Shown in pieces: positions 11,501-19,225 of a stretch of DNA of 20,652 bases (positions are counted from its first letter, which is position 1; every line of letters begins with the position of its first letter). Made by a program: the position numbers and the translations under genes. Source of the DNA: Branchiostoma floridae (Eukaryota; Chordata; Leptocardii; Amphioxiformes; Branchiostomatidae); the NCBI RefSeq assembly GCF_000003815.2, contig NW_023365729.1, positions 1 through 20,652 on the forward strand, given 5' to 3'. The notes under the pieces were generated by a model. That model was not told where the DNA came from. It saw only the letters and a list, made by a program, of their open reading frames with translations, and searched no databases.

Positions 11501-11903
11501 CGACGTTGAGTTAGTAATGGTACAAAGGCCACCGTACTATATTTGAAAATCCGGGCAGTGTCCCTTTCCCTAGTCTGGAGCGACGACAAAGGGTCCATGC
11601 GCTTACGTAATCAGAACCATGTAGCTAAGTAAAAGAACCAGCTGGCTAACCTCGGGAAGTATTAAGTTGAGGTTTTGGCGTGATGAAAAACGTAGAATTC
11701 CCACATGCATTGCCACTTCACTTTCAAAAACACTACGCTTAACTCGTAACTATATTAACACGAAATCCGTCTGCCGACAAATGTTCATTGCATGTAAACG
11801 ATGCCATAGACAAAGTTCAACTCAGAAGCGTCAACAACGAAGAAAGTCACATGCTATGTGTGGTTTCCTGTTAAGAACTAAAAAAAAGAATTGTTCTTCT
11901 CAC

Positions 11904-11955
11904 CTGCCAAAGTCTGTGAGACCACTAGCAGACAGATCGCTGTAAGCGCCTTCAT
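11904..11955 (-). CDS. Reeler-like secreted protein, exon 1 (signal peptide)
   Basis: The ATG at 11955 opens 17 codons, MKALTAICLLVVSQTLA, then one base before the donor GCAG|GTGAGA. A positive N-terminus, a hydrophobic core and a small-residue T-L-A end make a classic secretory signal. The exon leaves in phase 1, exactly what exon 2 at 6784 needs; the junction codon becomes GAA, giving SQTLA-EISVD with likely cleavage after Ala17. A TATA box lies about 62 bp upstream of the ATG, so the 5' UTR is probably short and contained in this exon. Intron 1 is then about 5.1 kb. The gene is head-to-head with the anaphylatoxin-domain gene at 16338. The mature product should be extracellular or the ectodomain of a membrane protein; downstream domains are outside what I can see. 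Confidence 0.75.
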
Positions 11956-12016
11956 CTTGAGACCGTCGTCGGAAGTGGTCAACCGAGATTTCATCGGAAC
12001 AACAAGGCCTGATATA

Positions 12017-12023
12017 CTTTATA
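12017..12023 (-). promoter_or_regulatory. TATA box of the Reeler-like gene
   Basis: TATAAAG on the minus strand, in the context GTGTATAAAGTATATC, places a start site near 11990 and a short leader before the ATG at 11955. A palindromic E-box CACGTG lies just upstream at 12037-12042. Confidence 0.6.
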
Positions 12024-12347
12024 CACCGGCTGCAGTCACGTGGTGGCCCTCGGGAAAAGTGATTATTCACTTGAAGGGGTCTGAAGGGGGATTTGGGGAA
12101 CTGTTTTTTTTTTTGGTGAAATGCAAAGTCATTGTGACGATTGGAGGCTGCTTTCAATGGAGTAAACTTGACTTTCATTAACCCTATTCAAACAGAGGAG
12201 GGAGGCTTTTGAGGCCTGGCTGCGCCACCTTTCATGTCACATAACTTCAGAACGGCTTACGCTAGAGCCACCAAAATTAGTGAGTTTTCCTAAGATATTG
12301 TTAGCAACAATTTCAATGAAAAAAAAAACAAATTTCCGATTTTTCAT

Positions 12348-12361
12348 GTTGCCATGGTAAC
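12348..12361. promoter_or_regulatory. Exact RFX X-box motif, upstream of the Reeler-like gene
   Basis: GTTGCCATGGTAAC is the exact reverse complement of the site at 9776 and fits the RFX consensus. It lies about 360 bp upstream of the inferred start site. The surrounding A/T-rich sequence (12230-12520) could be repeat-derived, which would weaken a regulatory reading. Confidence 0.5.
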
Positions 12362-12794
12362 CGTTTGTTGACAGACATTTTGACAAAATCGCTGATTTCG
12401 GTTATAACAATGTATTTTCAAGTTTATTTGCTATTTTTGTGTCACGTTGCGGAGATGTAGAGAGTTATCAATTGTTTCATAAATTGGTGATCATGAGTCC
12501 TCGTAACCCCTTAAAGAGCCTGTTTATTGAATGATGTCGGACTCTAACTTTAGGGTGCGTTGGGGGCGGGGCGCGTGGCACAAGCACTAAAGGTCAGCCC
12601 GTGCGCGATCTGGTATACACGTACTAGTAACCTTTTTACTACTTCAGTAAGGCTAATGGTATGTCAATCCATCACCCAAATGATAAAACTTCGACGTGCA
12701 ATCAGGCAAAGAAGGGGTTACCCAGTGAGTGGTGGTAGTGATTTCCTTTCTGTGGCGGGAGGTACACGAAATATAGCGCGACCTGTACTACCAA

Positions 12795-12809
12795 CCCCCC
12801 CCCCCCCCC
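12795..12809. repeat. Poly-C run (15)
   Basis: A homopolymer of 15 C. The plus-strand open frame at 12560-12847 reads through it as Pro residues and is not credible as a gene. Confidence 0.9.
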
Positions 12810-12919
12810 TTCACCTCTGTCTGAAGAATAGGTTAACTCTGGCGTGAGCCGGTTTACCGGTCATGCAATGCAAACAAACAATATGCATTGTGCCGAAGCG
12901 GTTATACTATATATGTACT

Positions 12920-13036
12920 GTAGCCTCTACCAGGCTCCGCGGATAATTGGTCAAATAGTAGAGGAAATGGTGTGCCAGAGGAGTCAGTACAAGACCCACG
13001 CTTGACCGACGATCCGCGGAGCCTGAAAGAGGCTAC
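12920..13036. mobile_element. Palindromic MITE, GTAGCCTCT ends (117 bp)
   Basis: The left end GTAGCCTCTACCAGGCTCCG and right end GGAGCCTGAAAGAGGCTAC are inverted repeats, extended by CCGCGGAT/ATCCGCGG. It has no coding capacity, and no clear target duplication was identified. Confidence 0.7.
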
Positions 13037-13058
13037 GTCGAGCGGGGCTGGATTTATT

Positions 13059-13142
13059 TTAAGGTTTCTCTAATGTCGGGAAAGGGAGTTTGCGAAATTG
13101 CTTCCGCGGTAAATTCCCTTTCGCGACATTAGAGAGTCTTAA
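13059..13142. mobile_element. Small palindromic element between TTAA sites
   Basis: Arms TCTCTAATGTCGGGAAAGGGA (13067-13087) and its inverse at 13115-13135 match at 20 of 21. TTAA stands at 13059-13062 and again at 13139-13142, the duplication expected of piggyBac or Kolobok type transposition. An outer GGGGCTGG/CCAGCCCC pair (near 13044 and 13163) also flanks it. Confidence 0.7.
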
Positions 13143-13518
13143 CCAACTTTGAAACTATCCAACCAGCCCCTACCCCCCTCCCCCCACCCCACCCTCCAAA
13201 TAAAAGGTATGGTCCCACTCGAAGCCTGCGTTGGAGGCTATTACGACACCCCTGACCTGAATCATCAGAAAACTGGATGGAACCGGGTTGAACCGCTTGA
13301 CGCAGTAATGTCTGTACTTTGAGCTTTACCTACAGCTGGTGTGGCGTTTGTTCAGGCATTCCGCGCCATACAATTAATGCTTTGTAGGAGGTATAGAATA
13401 ACATGTCCAATGGGGTTAAAGAGCACTGCTTTATCTCTCATAAGTACTTCATTTATTTGCAGTAATCTCACCACGAAAACCGTTCTGAAGAACTGTTTTA
13501 TGGGGTGAAGGTATAGGC

Positions 13519-13680
13519 TAATCTCCAAGCAGATCCTACGGTAGCATAAGATAGTATCAAAAGCTGACAGAGGAGTGAAGCCGGTCTAGGAGTGTCTTTA
13601 GCTAAATGTCTTTTAGCTGACTACACTCCTTGGCCAGTTTAGTACTATCTTATGCTAACGTAGCATCTGCTCGGAGATTA
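13519..13680. mobile_element. MITE family C, copy 1 (162 bp)
   Basis: The termini TAATCTCCAAGCAGATCC and GCATCTGCTCGGAGATTA continue as long inverted repeats (GGTAGCATAAGATAGTAT versus ATACTATCTTATGC-like). Its outermost bases resemble family A (TA-YTCTCCAAGCAGA), suggesting mobilisation by the same transposase. The target duplication is unclear because another element begins three bases further on. Between 13143 and 13518 I see no gene. Confidence 0.8.
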
Positions 13681-13683
13681 GTA

Positions 13684-13878
13684 TACTGTAAATGTAAATG
13701 TAAATGTGAGTTCGCGGGGATTTAATTTCGCGGTAGGGGGAAAAAGAACTTTTCGCGGTGGTCTTAAGTTAAGTTCGCGGTAGCATGGAAAAATGTTTTG
13801 GTTTTAAGTACGCGGTGAAGCGGCCACCGTGAAAACCGCGAACATTAAACCACCGCGAAAGTTTCTGCATTTACAGTA
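13684..13878. mobile_element. TTCGCGG-rich palindromic element
   Basis: The ends TACTGTAAATG and CATTTACAGTA frame a body with repeated TTCGCGG/CCGCGAA words in opposite orientation in the two halves, and three tandem GTAAAT words at the left end. The outer TA may be the target duplication. It abuts MITE family C copy 1. Confidence 0.75.
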
Positions 13879-15338
13879 CGTGTTGTCAAGACCTTGAGTG
13901 TACAATACAAAACCTTAAGCATGAAAATTATTTTATTTGTTCTGAAGAACTGTTATATAGGGTGAAGATATACGCGGTGTAAACTTGACAAAACCCATGA
14001 AAATTACACCTATCCCCAACAAGTATATCAATGATGTAACAATTAATTTAACTTATGCCAATTCACATTCACGTCTTTACTACGGAAAGGGATCTGGGCA
14101 TCGTCTGGCCATACTACCGTCGATTTAGAAGCCCACAGAAAGACGTTCTTTTGCAGAGTTTTTCTTAGTACATGTTTCAATAGTATTGTACTACGGATAG
14201 TTTGTAGTATTTTCTATTATCGTTATCTTCTGTTATTTTTCTAACAGCTACGAATTATTCTACTGTTACTATTGTTCTATCTTAACAGCTGCAAACGGGT
14301 CTGTATAGCATTTTGGGGGAAAGGGATACATTGTCAAGAAGACTTTGTATAAAACTATCCAAATGGCAACGAATACAATGCATATTCAATACCAATGCCC
14401 TATTCAATACTATTATTATAAATGGCATTAGGCAACTTTCTGAATGAATCGTATATCGTGTCCGTCCCTGACCTGTTAACCTGGCATATGGCCGGTCAAA
14501 AAAAAATCTTAATGAGACAGATAGCAAGATAAGCAAAGGGAAAAGAACACAATGTTATCAACGAACAAGGTTTTTGCTTGTTTTGCGTTTATATGATCAG
14601 TACCCGGAGGGATCAAAATTGGTCCATAAAACATTGGTCCATATATACTTGAGTAGGCTTACGCCTTCCTAATCTATCTTCTACTTCTACTTCTCTATGA
14701 GAGAAGAGAAGACCCCCACTCATCTTTCATCTTAGACTTAGACTCGCCTTTCACCACATGACAGCTGTTACATGTACATCTTTCCTAGTGTTATTGCCAT
14801 GACAATTTCACTTGCTGTGTCGTCTCAAAGTCTTTTTTTTAAATATAGTCAAGGGAGTCCTCTCTAATGGCATTTCCGTATCCATTTCAAAGATTAGACA
14901 ATACAATTTAGTCATTAAAATGTAAAATACATGTATGACACGTAACGTTAACTTTACATCTATCTTCACAAAGCAAACTTTCGTTTACACTAGGTTCTTA
15001 TTCATACCTGCTGTTTCTATTTCAACGGAATCATTTTAAACTTTCCGTGTCTGTTTTCTGTAAGCTGTACAACCACTCCTTAACCCAAATCTGTCAGCTG
15101 GCGACTCATTTTTTTTAAAATAGCAGCAATCAAATATTCAGTTCAAACATGCGTGTCTTATCTTGTGTGCTAGTTCGATAAGACTGTAGGATATGAAAGA
15201 TATCATCCCAAAGGTGAGGTCTTTGTCCACATCTCATTACCTGTTATCTCCAATGGTCCACTTTGTGGATGTGAAAACTAAACAGTTGTCCTTAACAACT
15301 CTGAAATCTTCTTCTCGTCAGCAAAAATAAAGTTGATA
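13879..15338. other. Intergenic, A/T-rich, no supported gene
   Basis: This is spacer between the two divergent genes. No exon, hairpin or repeat unit of note was found. The one longer minus-strand frame (14536-14282) has no protein-like pattern. Confidence 0.45.
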
Positions 15339-15410
15339 GTTTATTGCAAATGCTTGCCCGAGGGCTAATTACAGGTGACATATAAAAAAGGACAAACATA
15401 CACAAATAGT
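15339..15410 (-). mobile_element. 3' end of a non-LTR retroelement (copy 2)
   Basis: Shares the 38-bp core (15339-15376) with the copy at 7977-8014, followed by similar A-rich DNA. On the minus strand it ends in TTGCAATAAAC. There is no coding part. Confidence 0.55.
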
Positions 15411-15524
15411 GTAGAACAGTATAGAATATGTCTACTCTAGTCTAAAAGCTAACTCTTAACTTTAACTAGTTGGGTAAAGAAATAATAGAACATAAAACTG
15501 TATGATTTACAGAAATAGATACGA

Positions 15525-15780
15525 ATTAGTAGTGCAGTGGCAGCATGTTCGCCTCGGGACCGAGAGGTCTCCGGTTCGAGTCCGGCTGCCGTGTCACCGA
15601 TCTTGTGCCCTTGGGAAAGGCACATAACACGACGTTCCTCACTTTACTCAGGTTAAAATGAGTACCTAGCTTCGGCTAGGGCCGTCCCTCGGATAGTGGT
15701 GGTCCCGTGTATGGGGAGAGTCACACCCACTGATGAGCCCAATGTAGTCAAGGTGCGGTCTAAAAATTTAGATTAGTAGT
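15525..15780 (+). mobile_element. tRNA-derived SINE with intact target duplication
   Basis: ATTAGTAGT occurs at 15525-15533 and 15772-15780 and brackets the element. The head keeps a tRNA-like fold (GGCAGC near 15538 pairs with GCTGCC near 15585) and an exact B-box GGTTCGAGTCC at 15573-15583. The body follows with TGCCCTTGGGAAAGGCAC, CCTAGCTTCGGCTAGG and a short A/T-rich tail. Related copies lie at 11313 and, inverted, at 19735. It is a retroposon copy rather than a working tRNA gene. Confidence 0.85.
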
Positions 15781-15925
15781 AAAACCGCAACAGCAAGTTT
15801 ACAGAAGCGAGGAGGAAGCCATAGACAAGCTGATATAGACCTTGGTTATATACTGGGAAACTCTAACTTGTTGTTGTTTCACCGAAACGGAATGATTTCT
15901 ATCTGAATTTTACACACCCCTCTTT

Positions 15926-15966
15926 GTCTGTCTGTTTGTTTGTTTGTTTGTGTGTTTGTTTGTTTC
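15926..15966. repeat. TGTT tetranucleotide microsatellite
   Basis: Tandem TGTT units with one TGTG interruption, about 370 bp upstream of the anaphylatoxin-domain gene. Confidence 0.85.
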
Positions 15967-16188
15967 TGAGGTTGTAATGCAATTTTGATGTCATCTGCCA
16001 GACGGCGCCTTATTTCTTCGGCTTTGACATCTGGAGAGACAACTTTTTCCGCTAGGTGGCGCTTCTATACGTAATTATGATGACCAACACACCTTTTATC
16101 CGATAATCTCTTTAGTGGACGTAGAAATTCCTTGTGATGAAATCAAGCGTTGCAGGTGCGACATTTTAACGTCAGGTGTACGCCAACG

Positions 16189-16202
16189 TGACGTGTGCGT
16201 CA
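16189..16202. promoter_or_regulatory. CRE-like palindrome
   Basis: TGACG-TGTG-CGTCA: two CREB/ATF half-sites in inverted orientation, 136 bp before the ATG at 16338. No TATA box is evident for this gene. A role is inferred from position and symmetry only. Confidence 0.4.
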
Positions 16203-16337
16203 CACGCCATTTTTGTATGGCAAGCTGACACCACCAGAAGCTCCCCGGTACATTTTAGTGGAACAGAAAGAAGCTCTTTTTGGGAGGTCCGTTGTAAACT
16301 TGTTCTCAACAAAGGTGCAAGTGGGATCTCAGCGACG

Positions 16338-16424
16338 ATGTCGTTGAGGGTTTGGAGTCGAGTGTCGGTGTTTGTCGTCTTTCTTGTCGCCACCTCATGT
16401 CTGGAAGGAGCTGCTGAAGACGCG
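16338..16424 (+). CDS. Anaphylatoxin-domain (fibulin-like) protein, exon 1: signal peptide
   Basis: The ATG at 16338 opens 29 codons ending at the donor GACGCG|GTAAGA, phase 0. Residues 4-8 carry two arginines; residues 9-18 (VSVFVVFLVA) are the hydrophobic core, with likely cleavage near Cys21-Gly24 or Ala25. The frame stays open upstream to 16176, but that stretch has no ATG before 16338 and does not look like protein, so 16338 is the start. Splicing to 18043 in phase 0 gives a secreted precursor. The exons continue at 18043, 19226 and 19446, and the gene runs off the window. It is transcribed away from the minus-strand Reeler-like gene, with about 4.3 kb between their ATGs. Confidence 0.8.
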
Positions 16425-16870
16425 GTAAGACGTTTGTCTTGTATCTGTATAATTCTTTATCGATATATCCGGTATAATTTGCTTTGTTTGTTTGTTTGTG
16501 CAACTCGACATACTCGCCTTCAAGGCCGCTTTTCGTGAAGGCCGAGCTTGCATGGAGGAGGTGACGGATCAACTAATAATATTAACACAAAATTTCTATA
16601 TATAATTATCACCGCCTTCGGTGTAACACACCAGCTGATGGCAGCTTTTACTATTTGGTAGGATTGTGTGTCTCTTCATTTAACGTCAGTTTTGCTTTGT
16701 CGAATTAGAGTTTACCTAACACCCCTGGGATGGTGCTGTTTTAATCCAATTGGAACACCTGGTCTTCCTACATGGATGAAACTATCTACTATCTACAATT
16801 CATCGGCTAGCTGTGAACGGAGATTAGGATTGTAATAACGTCAATTAGCTCTTTCACAGAGTTCATTGCG
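16425..16870. other. Intron 1, 5' part; single minisatellite unit
   Basis: Non-coding. CGCCTTCGGTGTAACACACC at about 16614-16633 is a solitary relative of the ~51-bp unit arrayed at 6805-7065, so that unit is dispersed as well as tandem. Nothing else is recognised. Confidence 0.5.
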
Positions 16871-17069
16871 AACTCTCCAAGCAGAGGTTAGGCTCCGGCT
16901 GTTTTTTTAAACGCTTTTCAGTCGTTTTTATCGGGCTTTCTACTTAGAATTTTATCTTGCTGTGTCAAAACCTTGAGTACTTCCAGAAAAATGACAAAAT
17001 AGAAAGCCCGATAAAAACGGCTAAAAAAACGTTAAAAACAGCCGGATCCTAACCTCTGCTTGTAGAGTA
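16871..17069. mobile_element. MITE family A, copy in intron 1 (199 bp)
   Basis: The ends are AACTCTCCAAGCAGAGG and CCTCTGCTTGTAGAGTA, with long inverted arms (GGCTCCGGCTG onward; AAAGCCCGATAAAAACG on the right arm). The left target copy is TTCATTGCG (16862-16870). The right copy is not adjacent: TTCATTACG appears at 17403-17411, beyond a second MITE that inserted at the right end. Confidence 0.85.
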
Positions 17070-17402
17070 TAAGCCTTCTCACAATAGTTAGGACGCATGT
17101 GCGGCGACAGAAATTTTAGGTAATATGTCAAAGGGTAAGGCACACAAAAATGTAAAGAAAACCCGTCTGGACATTGTTATGCAAATCGAAACAATGGGAA
17201 GACAAGAACTGTTTACTTTTTGTGTGCCTTACCCTTTGACATATACCTAGNNNNNNNNNNNNNNNNNNNNNNNNNNNNNNNNNNNNNNNNNNNNNNNNNN
17301 NNNNNNNNNNNNNNNNNNNNNNNNNNNNNNNNNNNNNNNNNNNNNNNNNNACCTAGAATTCCTGTGGCAGCACATGCGTCCTAACTAATGTGAAAAGGCT
17401 TA
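17070..17402. mobile_element. MITE family B, copy 1, interrupted by Ns
   Basis: The ends TAAGCCTTCTCACA and TGTGAAAAGGCTTA bracket ~85-bp inverted arms containing ACGCATGTGCGGCGACAG, AGGTAATATGTCAAAGGGTA and GGCACACAAAAA. It matches copy 2 (18848-19079) along its length. The target is probably TA, though the exact border is ambiguous by two bases. It sits at the right end of the family A copy. Ns at 17251-17350 fall in its right arm. Confidence 0.85.
17251..17350. other. Assembly gap, 100 N (probably no missing bases)
   Basis: A default-length gap. ACCTAG stands immediately on both sides. Removing the Ns and one ACCTAG leaves a 227-bp element, against 232 bp for copy 2, which has an extra 5-bp insertion in its left arm. 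Confidence 0.95.
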
Positions 17403-17407
17403 TTCAT

Positions 17408-17605
17408 TACGCATGTGCGTCAGGAATCCAAGGTAATATGAGTGAAAGCCCCATTATAAGTTAACACCCTCACCTCAACCATTCTTAAGATTTGCATAAC
17501 AATGACCGGAAAATAATGGTGCCTGCAAAATGGCGGAAATTTAACATTCATTGGGCCTTCACCTCTCATCCATTTCCCAGAATTCCTGTCGCCCGCTCAA
17601 GCGTA
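17408..17605. mobile_element. Diverged family B element (copy 3)
   Basis: ACGCATGTGCG, CAGGAAT and AGGTAATATG at 17408-17440 follow the order of the family B left arm. GATTTGCATAACAAT near 17490 matches the centre of copy 2, and AGAATTCCTGTCGCC near 17579 matches its right arm. The outer ends are missing or decayed. The open frame at 17492-17728 is not a gene. Confidence 0.55.
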
Positions 17606-17647
17606 GTGATCTCTTTGAAATATGTTAATATGAAAATTTTTTATGAT

Positions 17648-18005
17648 ATGGTGCTCCTAAAACCTGGAACGTCTCCTCTCGATCATTTTCGCGACAACAT
17701 CCGGAACGTAATGGCGCATGTAAAATAACGGAATCATTCTTCATTCATGGAGCCTTCGAGTTTTTTTTTTTCTTCTTCTTCTTCTTGAGTGCCCTCAATC
17801 TTTAATGTAGATTATTATGGCACTTTCGGGTGAGCACTGATGCTGACACTGAGGGTAATCCTGTGCAATACATTAAACCAAAATTGTAGTCCATATACCG
17901 TTCCAAGTCGAGATCCGTGGGATCCACCAGTTACTGACATACAGTATCAGGGTGTGCAGGAGGCACGTGACACACGTTTATGGTGGTCCTAAAACCTGGA
18001 ACGTC
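17648..18005 (+). repeat. Direct repeat of 26 bp, 332 bp apart
   Basis: ATGGTGSTCCTAAAACCTGG plus AACGTC occurs at 17648-17673 and 17980-18005 with one mismatch. The second copy lies just upstream of the exon 2 acceptor (18041-18042). A T-run with CTT units (17761-17787) lies between them. No further coding sequence is recognised in this stretch. Confidence 0.7.
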
Positions 18006-18042
18006 ATGTCTCACACTCTCACACCCCTCCCTTCTCTTCAAG

Positions 18043-18354
18043 GAAACTGACAATAAGGGTGATTCAACACAGACCACCGTCGACCAGGATTCGACACAGA
18101 CCACAGACGACCAGGATTCAACACAGACCACCGACGATGAGGACTCTCCAGACCCCAGCGGTGATACCGATCATCTCCGCAAGGAGTGCTGTCTCCAGGG
18201 TAGGCGGGCCGTCAGCCGCTGGGGAAGCTGCCCAGGGAAGGCCCTACGCTACCTGAAGACAGTCTCCCTGGAAGATGACGAGGCTAAGACGTGTAGGCTA
18301 GCCTTCAGTGGCTGCTGTAACAGAGCCAGCAATGCCGCCACAACTTCGGATTCG
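18043..18354 (+). CDS. Anaphylatoxin-domain (fibulin-like) protein, exon 2: acidic repeat and ANATO 1
   Basis: The acceptor CTTCTCTTCAAG precedes 18043 and the donor is GATTCG|GTCAGT; 104 codons, phase 0 on both sides (residues 30-133). Residues 36-62 are three tandem nonapeptides of the form DSTQTT[V/D]D[Q/E], an acidic, Thr-rich, probably O-glycosylated stalk. Residues 78-121 form an anaphylatoxin-like domain with Cys 78, 79, 92, 113, 120 and 121. The pattern is CC-x12-C-x20-C-x6-CC, where C3a-type domains have CC-x12-C-x12-C-x6-CC and fibulin domains are close to that. Six cysteines would give the usual three disulfides of the four-helix fold. ANATO domains at the N-terminus right after a signal peptide are typical of fibulin-1 and -2, but no EGF-like domain lies in the window, so the fibulin assignment is provisional. 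Confidence 0.85.
18061..18141 (+). repeat. Coding minisatellite, 3 x 27 bp
   Basis: Three in-frame 27-bp units starting GATTC[A/G]ACACAGACCAC encode the nonapeptide repeat of exon 2. Units differ at only a few bases, suggesting recent expansion or ongoing copy-number change. Confidence 0.9.
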
Positions 18355-18425
18355 GTCAGTCTAAACATACTAAACATTATACATAGTGAGAATTTGACAT
18401 GTTCAACTTTTTTTTCAGTTGGATG

Positions 18426-18650
18426 TAACGCTAGTTCACCTTTATTCGCGAGGTAACCTTTATTCGTTGCATTCAGCATCCGGGTATTTCGGAATATCAA
18501 GGCCGCGGACGGTGGTCTCAAACTGCATTATTTTGAAACCAATGCAATTTAAACCCATCGTTCATCAACGTGATATCCCTAAATACCCTATTTTTAGGTA
18601 CAACGGATATAGGTTACCCTTAAGCTTTGAATAAAGGTAAACTAGCGTTA
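18426..18650. mobile_element. Palindromic MITE, TAACGCTAG ends (225 bp)
   Basis: The left end TAACGCTAGTTCACCTTTAT and right end ATAAAGGTAAACTAGCGTTA are inverted repeats with one mismatch. GGTAACCT and ATTCGTTG motifs extend the arms inwards. It starts 71 bp after the exon 2 donor. Frames across it are chance. Confidence 0.8.
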
Positions 18651-18847
18651 CTAGTATTTGACTTGTTCTGTTAGTTCATGAATTCTAGTGACGCAGTATG
18701 AAACGTTCGGGCGTTAATCTTCGGTTTTTATCCAATTGTAGAGATTTTAATAGCCTTATATTATTCGTTTCCTTTATATAGACTTTAATGAGTCTAATTT
18801 GTTTTGCTTCCTTGTATTGTTTGTTTAGCTTCATGGCTACAAAGTAA

Positions 18848-19079
18848 TAAGCCTTCTCACATAAATCAGGACGCATGTGCGGCGACAGGAATTCTAGGTA
18901 ATATGTCAAAGGGTAACGTAAGGCACACAAAAAGTAAACAGTCCTTGTCTTGTCCATTGTTCGATTTGCATAGCAATATCCAGGTGGTTTTTGTTTACTT
19001 TTTGTGTGCCTTACCCTTTGACATATTACCTAGAATTGCTGTCGCCGCACGTGCGTCCTGACTTCTGTGAGAAGGCTTA
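18848..19079. mobile_element. MITE family B, copy 2 (232 bp)
   Basis: A complete copy with ends TAAGCCTTCTCACATAAATC and CTTCTGTGAGAAGGCTTA and ~85-bp arms (ACGCATGTGCGGCGACAG, AGGTAATATGTCAAAGGGTA). The left arm has a 5-bp insertion within GGGTAA-GGCAC relative to the right arm and to copy 1. TA-rich flanks fit a TA target. It lies in intron 2 of the anaphylatoxin-domain gene. Confidence 0.9.
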
Positions 19080-19225
19080 TAGGCCCCATCGTGCCTTTGA
19101 CACATGACCCACAATGCAGCTCGCTGGGCAAGCGCATTTTGAACGACAACAGGATTATTGAATTTAGAGTAGAAATGATAAAATCATGAACAGTCTTTTC
19201 ATGGTGTTTGTGTGTTTGCCCTTAG

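Noticed and set aside
15534-15595. Functional tRNA gene
   Set aside because: It has a tRNA-like head and a perfect B-box, but the anticodon arm is poor, a SINE body follows, and a 9-bp target duplication surrounds the whole unit.
16176-16337. Upstream in-frame extension of the ANATO gene exon 1
   Set aside because: It has no ATG before 16338, and the signal peptide starts exactly at 16338, so the extension is 5' UTR.
17931-18131. Minus-strand frame with a repeated VVCVESWS motif
   Set aside because: It is the antisense reading of the 27-bp coding repeat of exon 2; the sense strand has splice sites and the ANATO domain.
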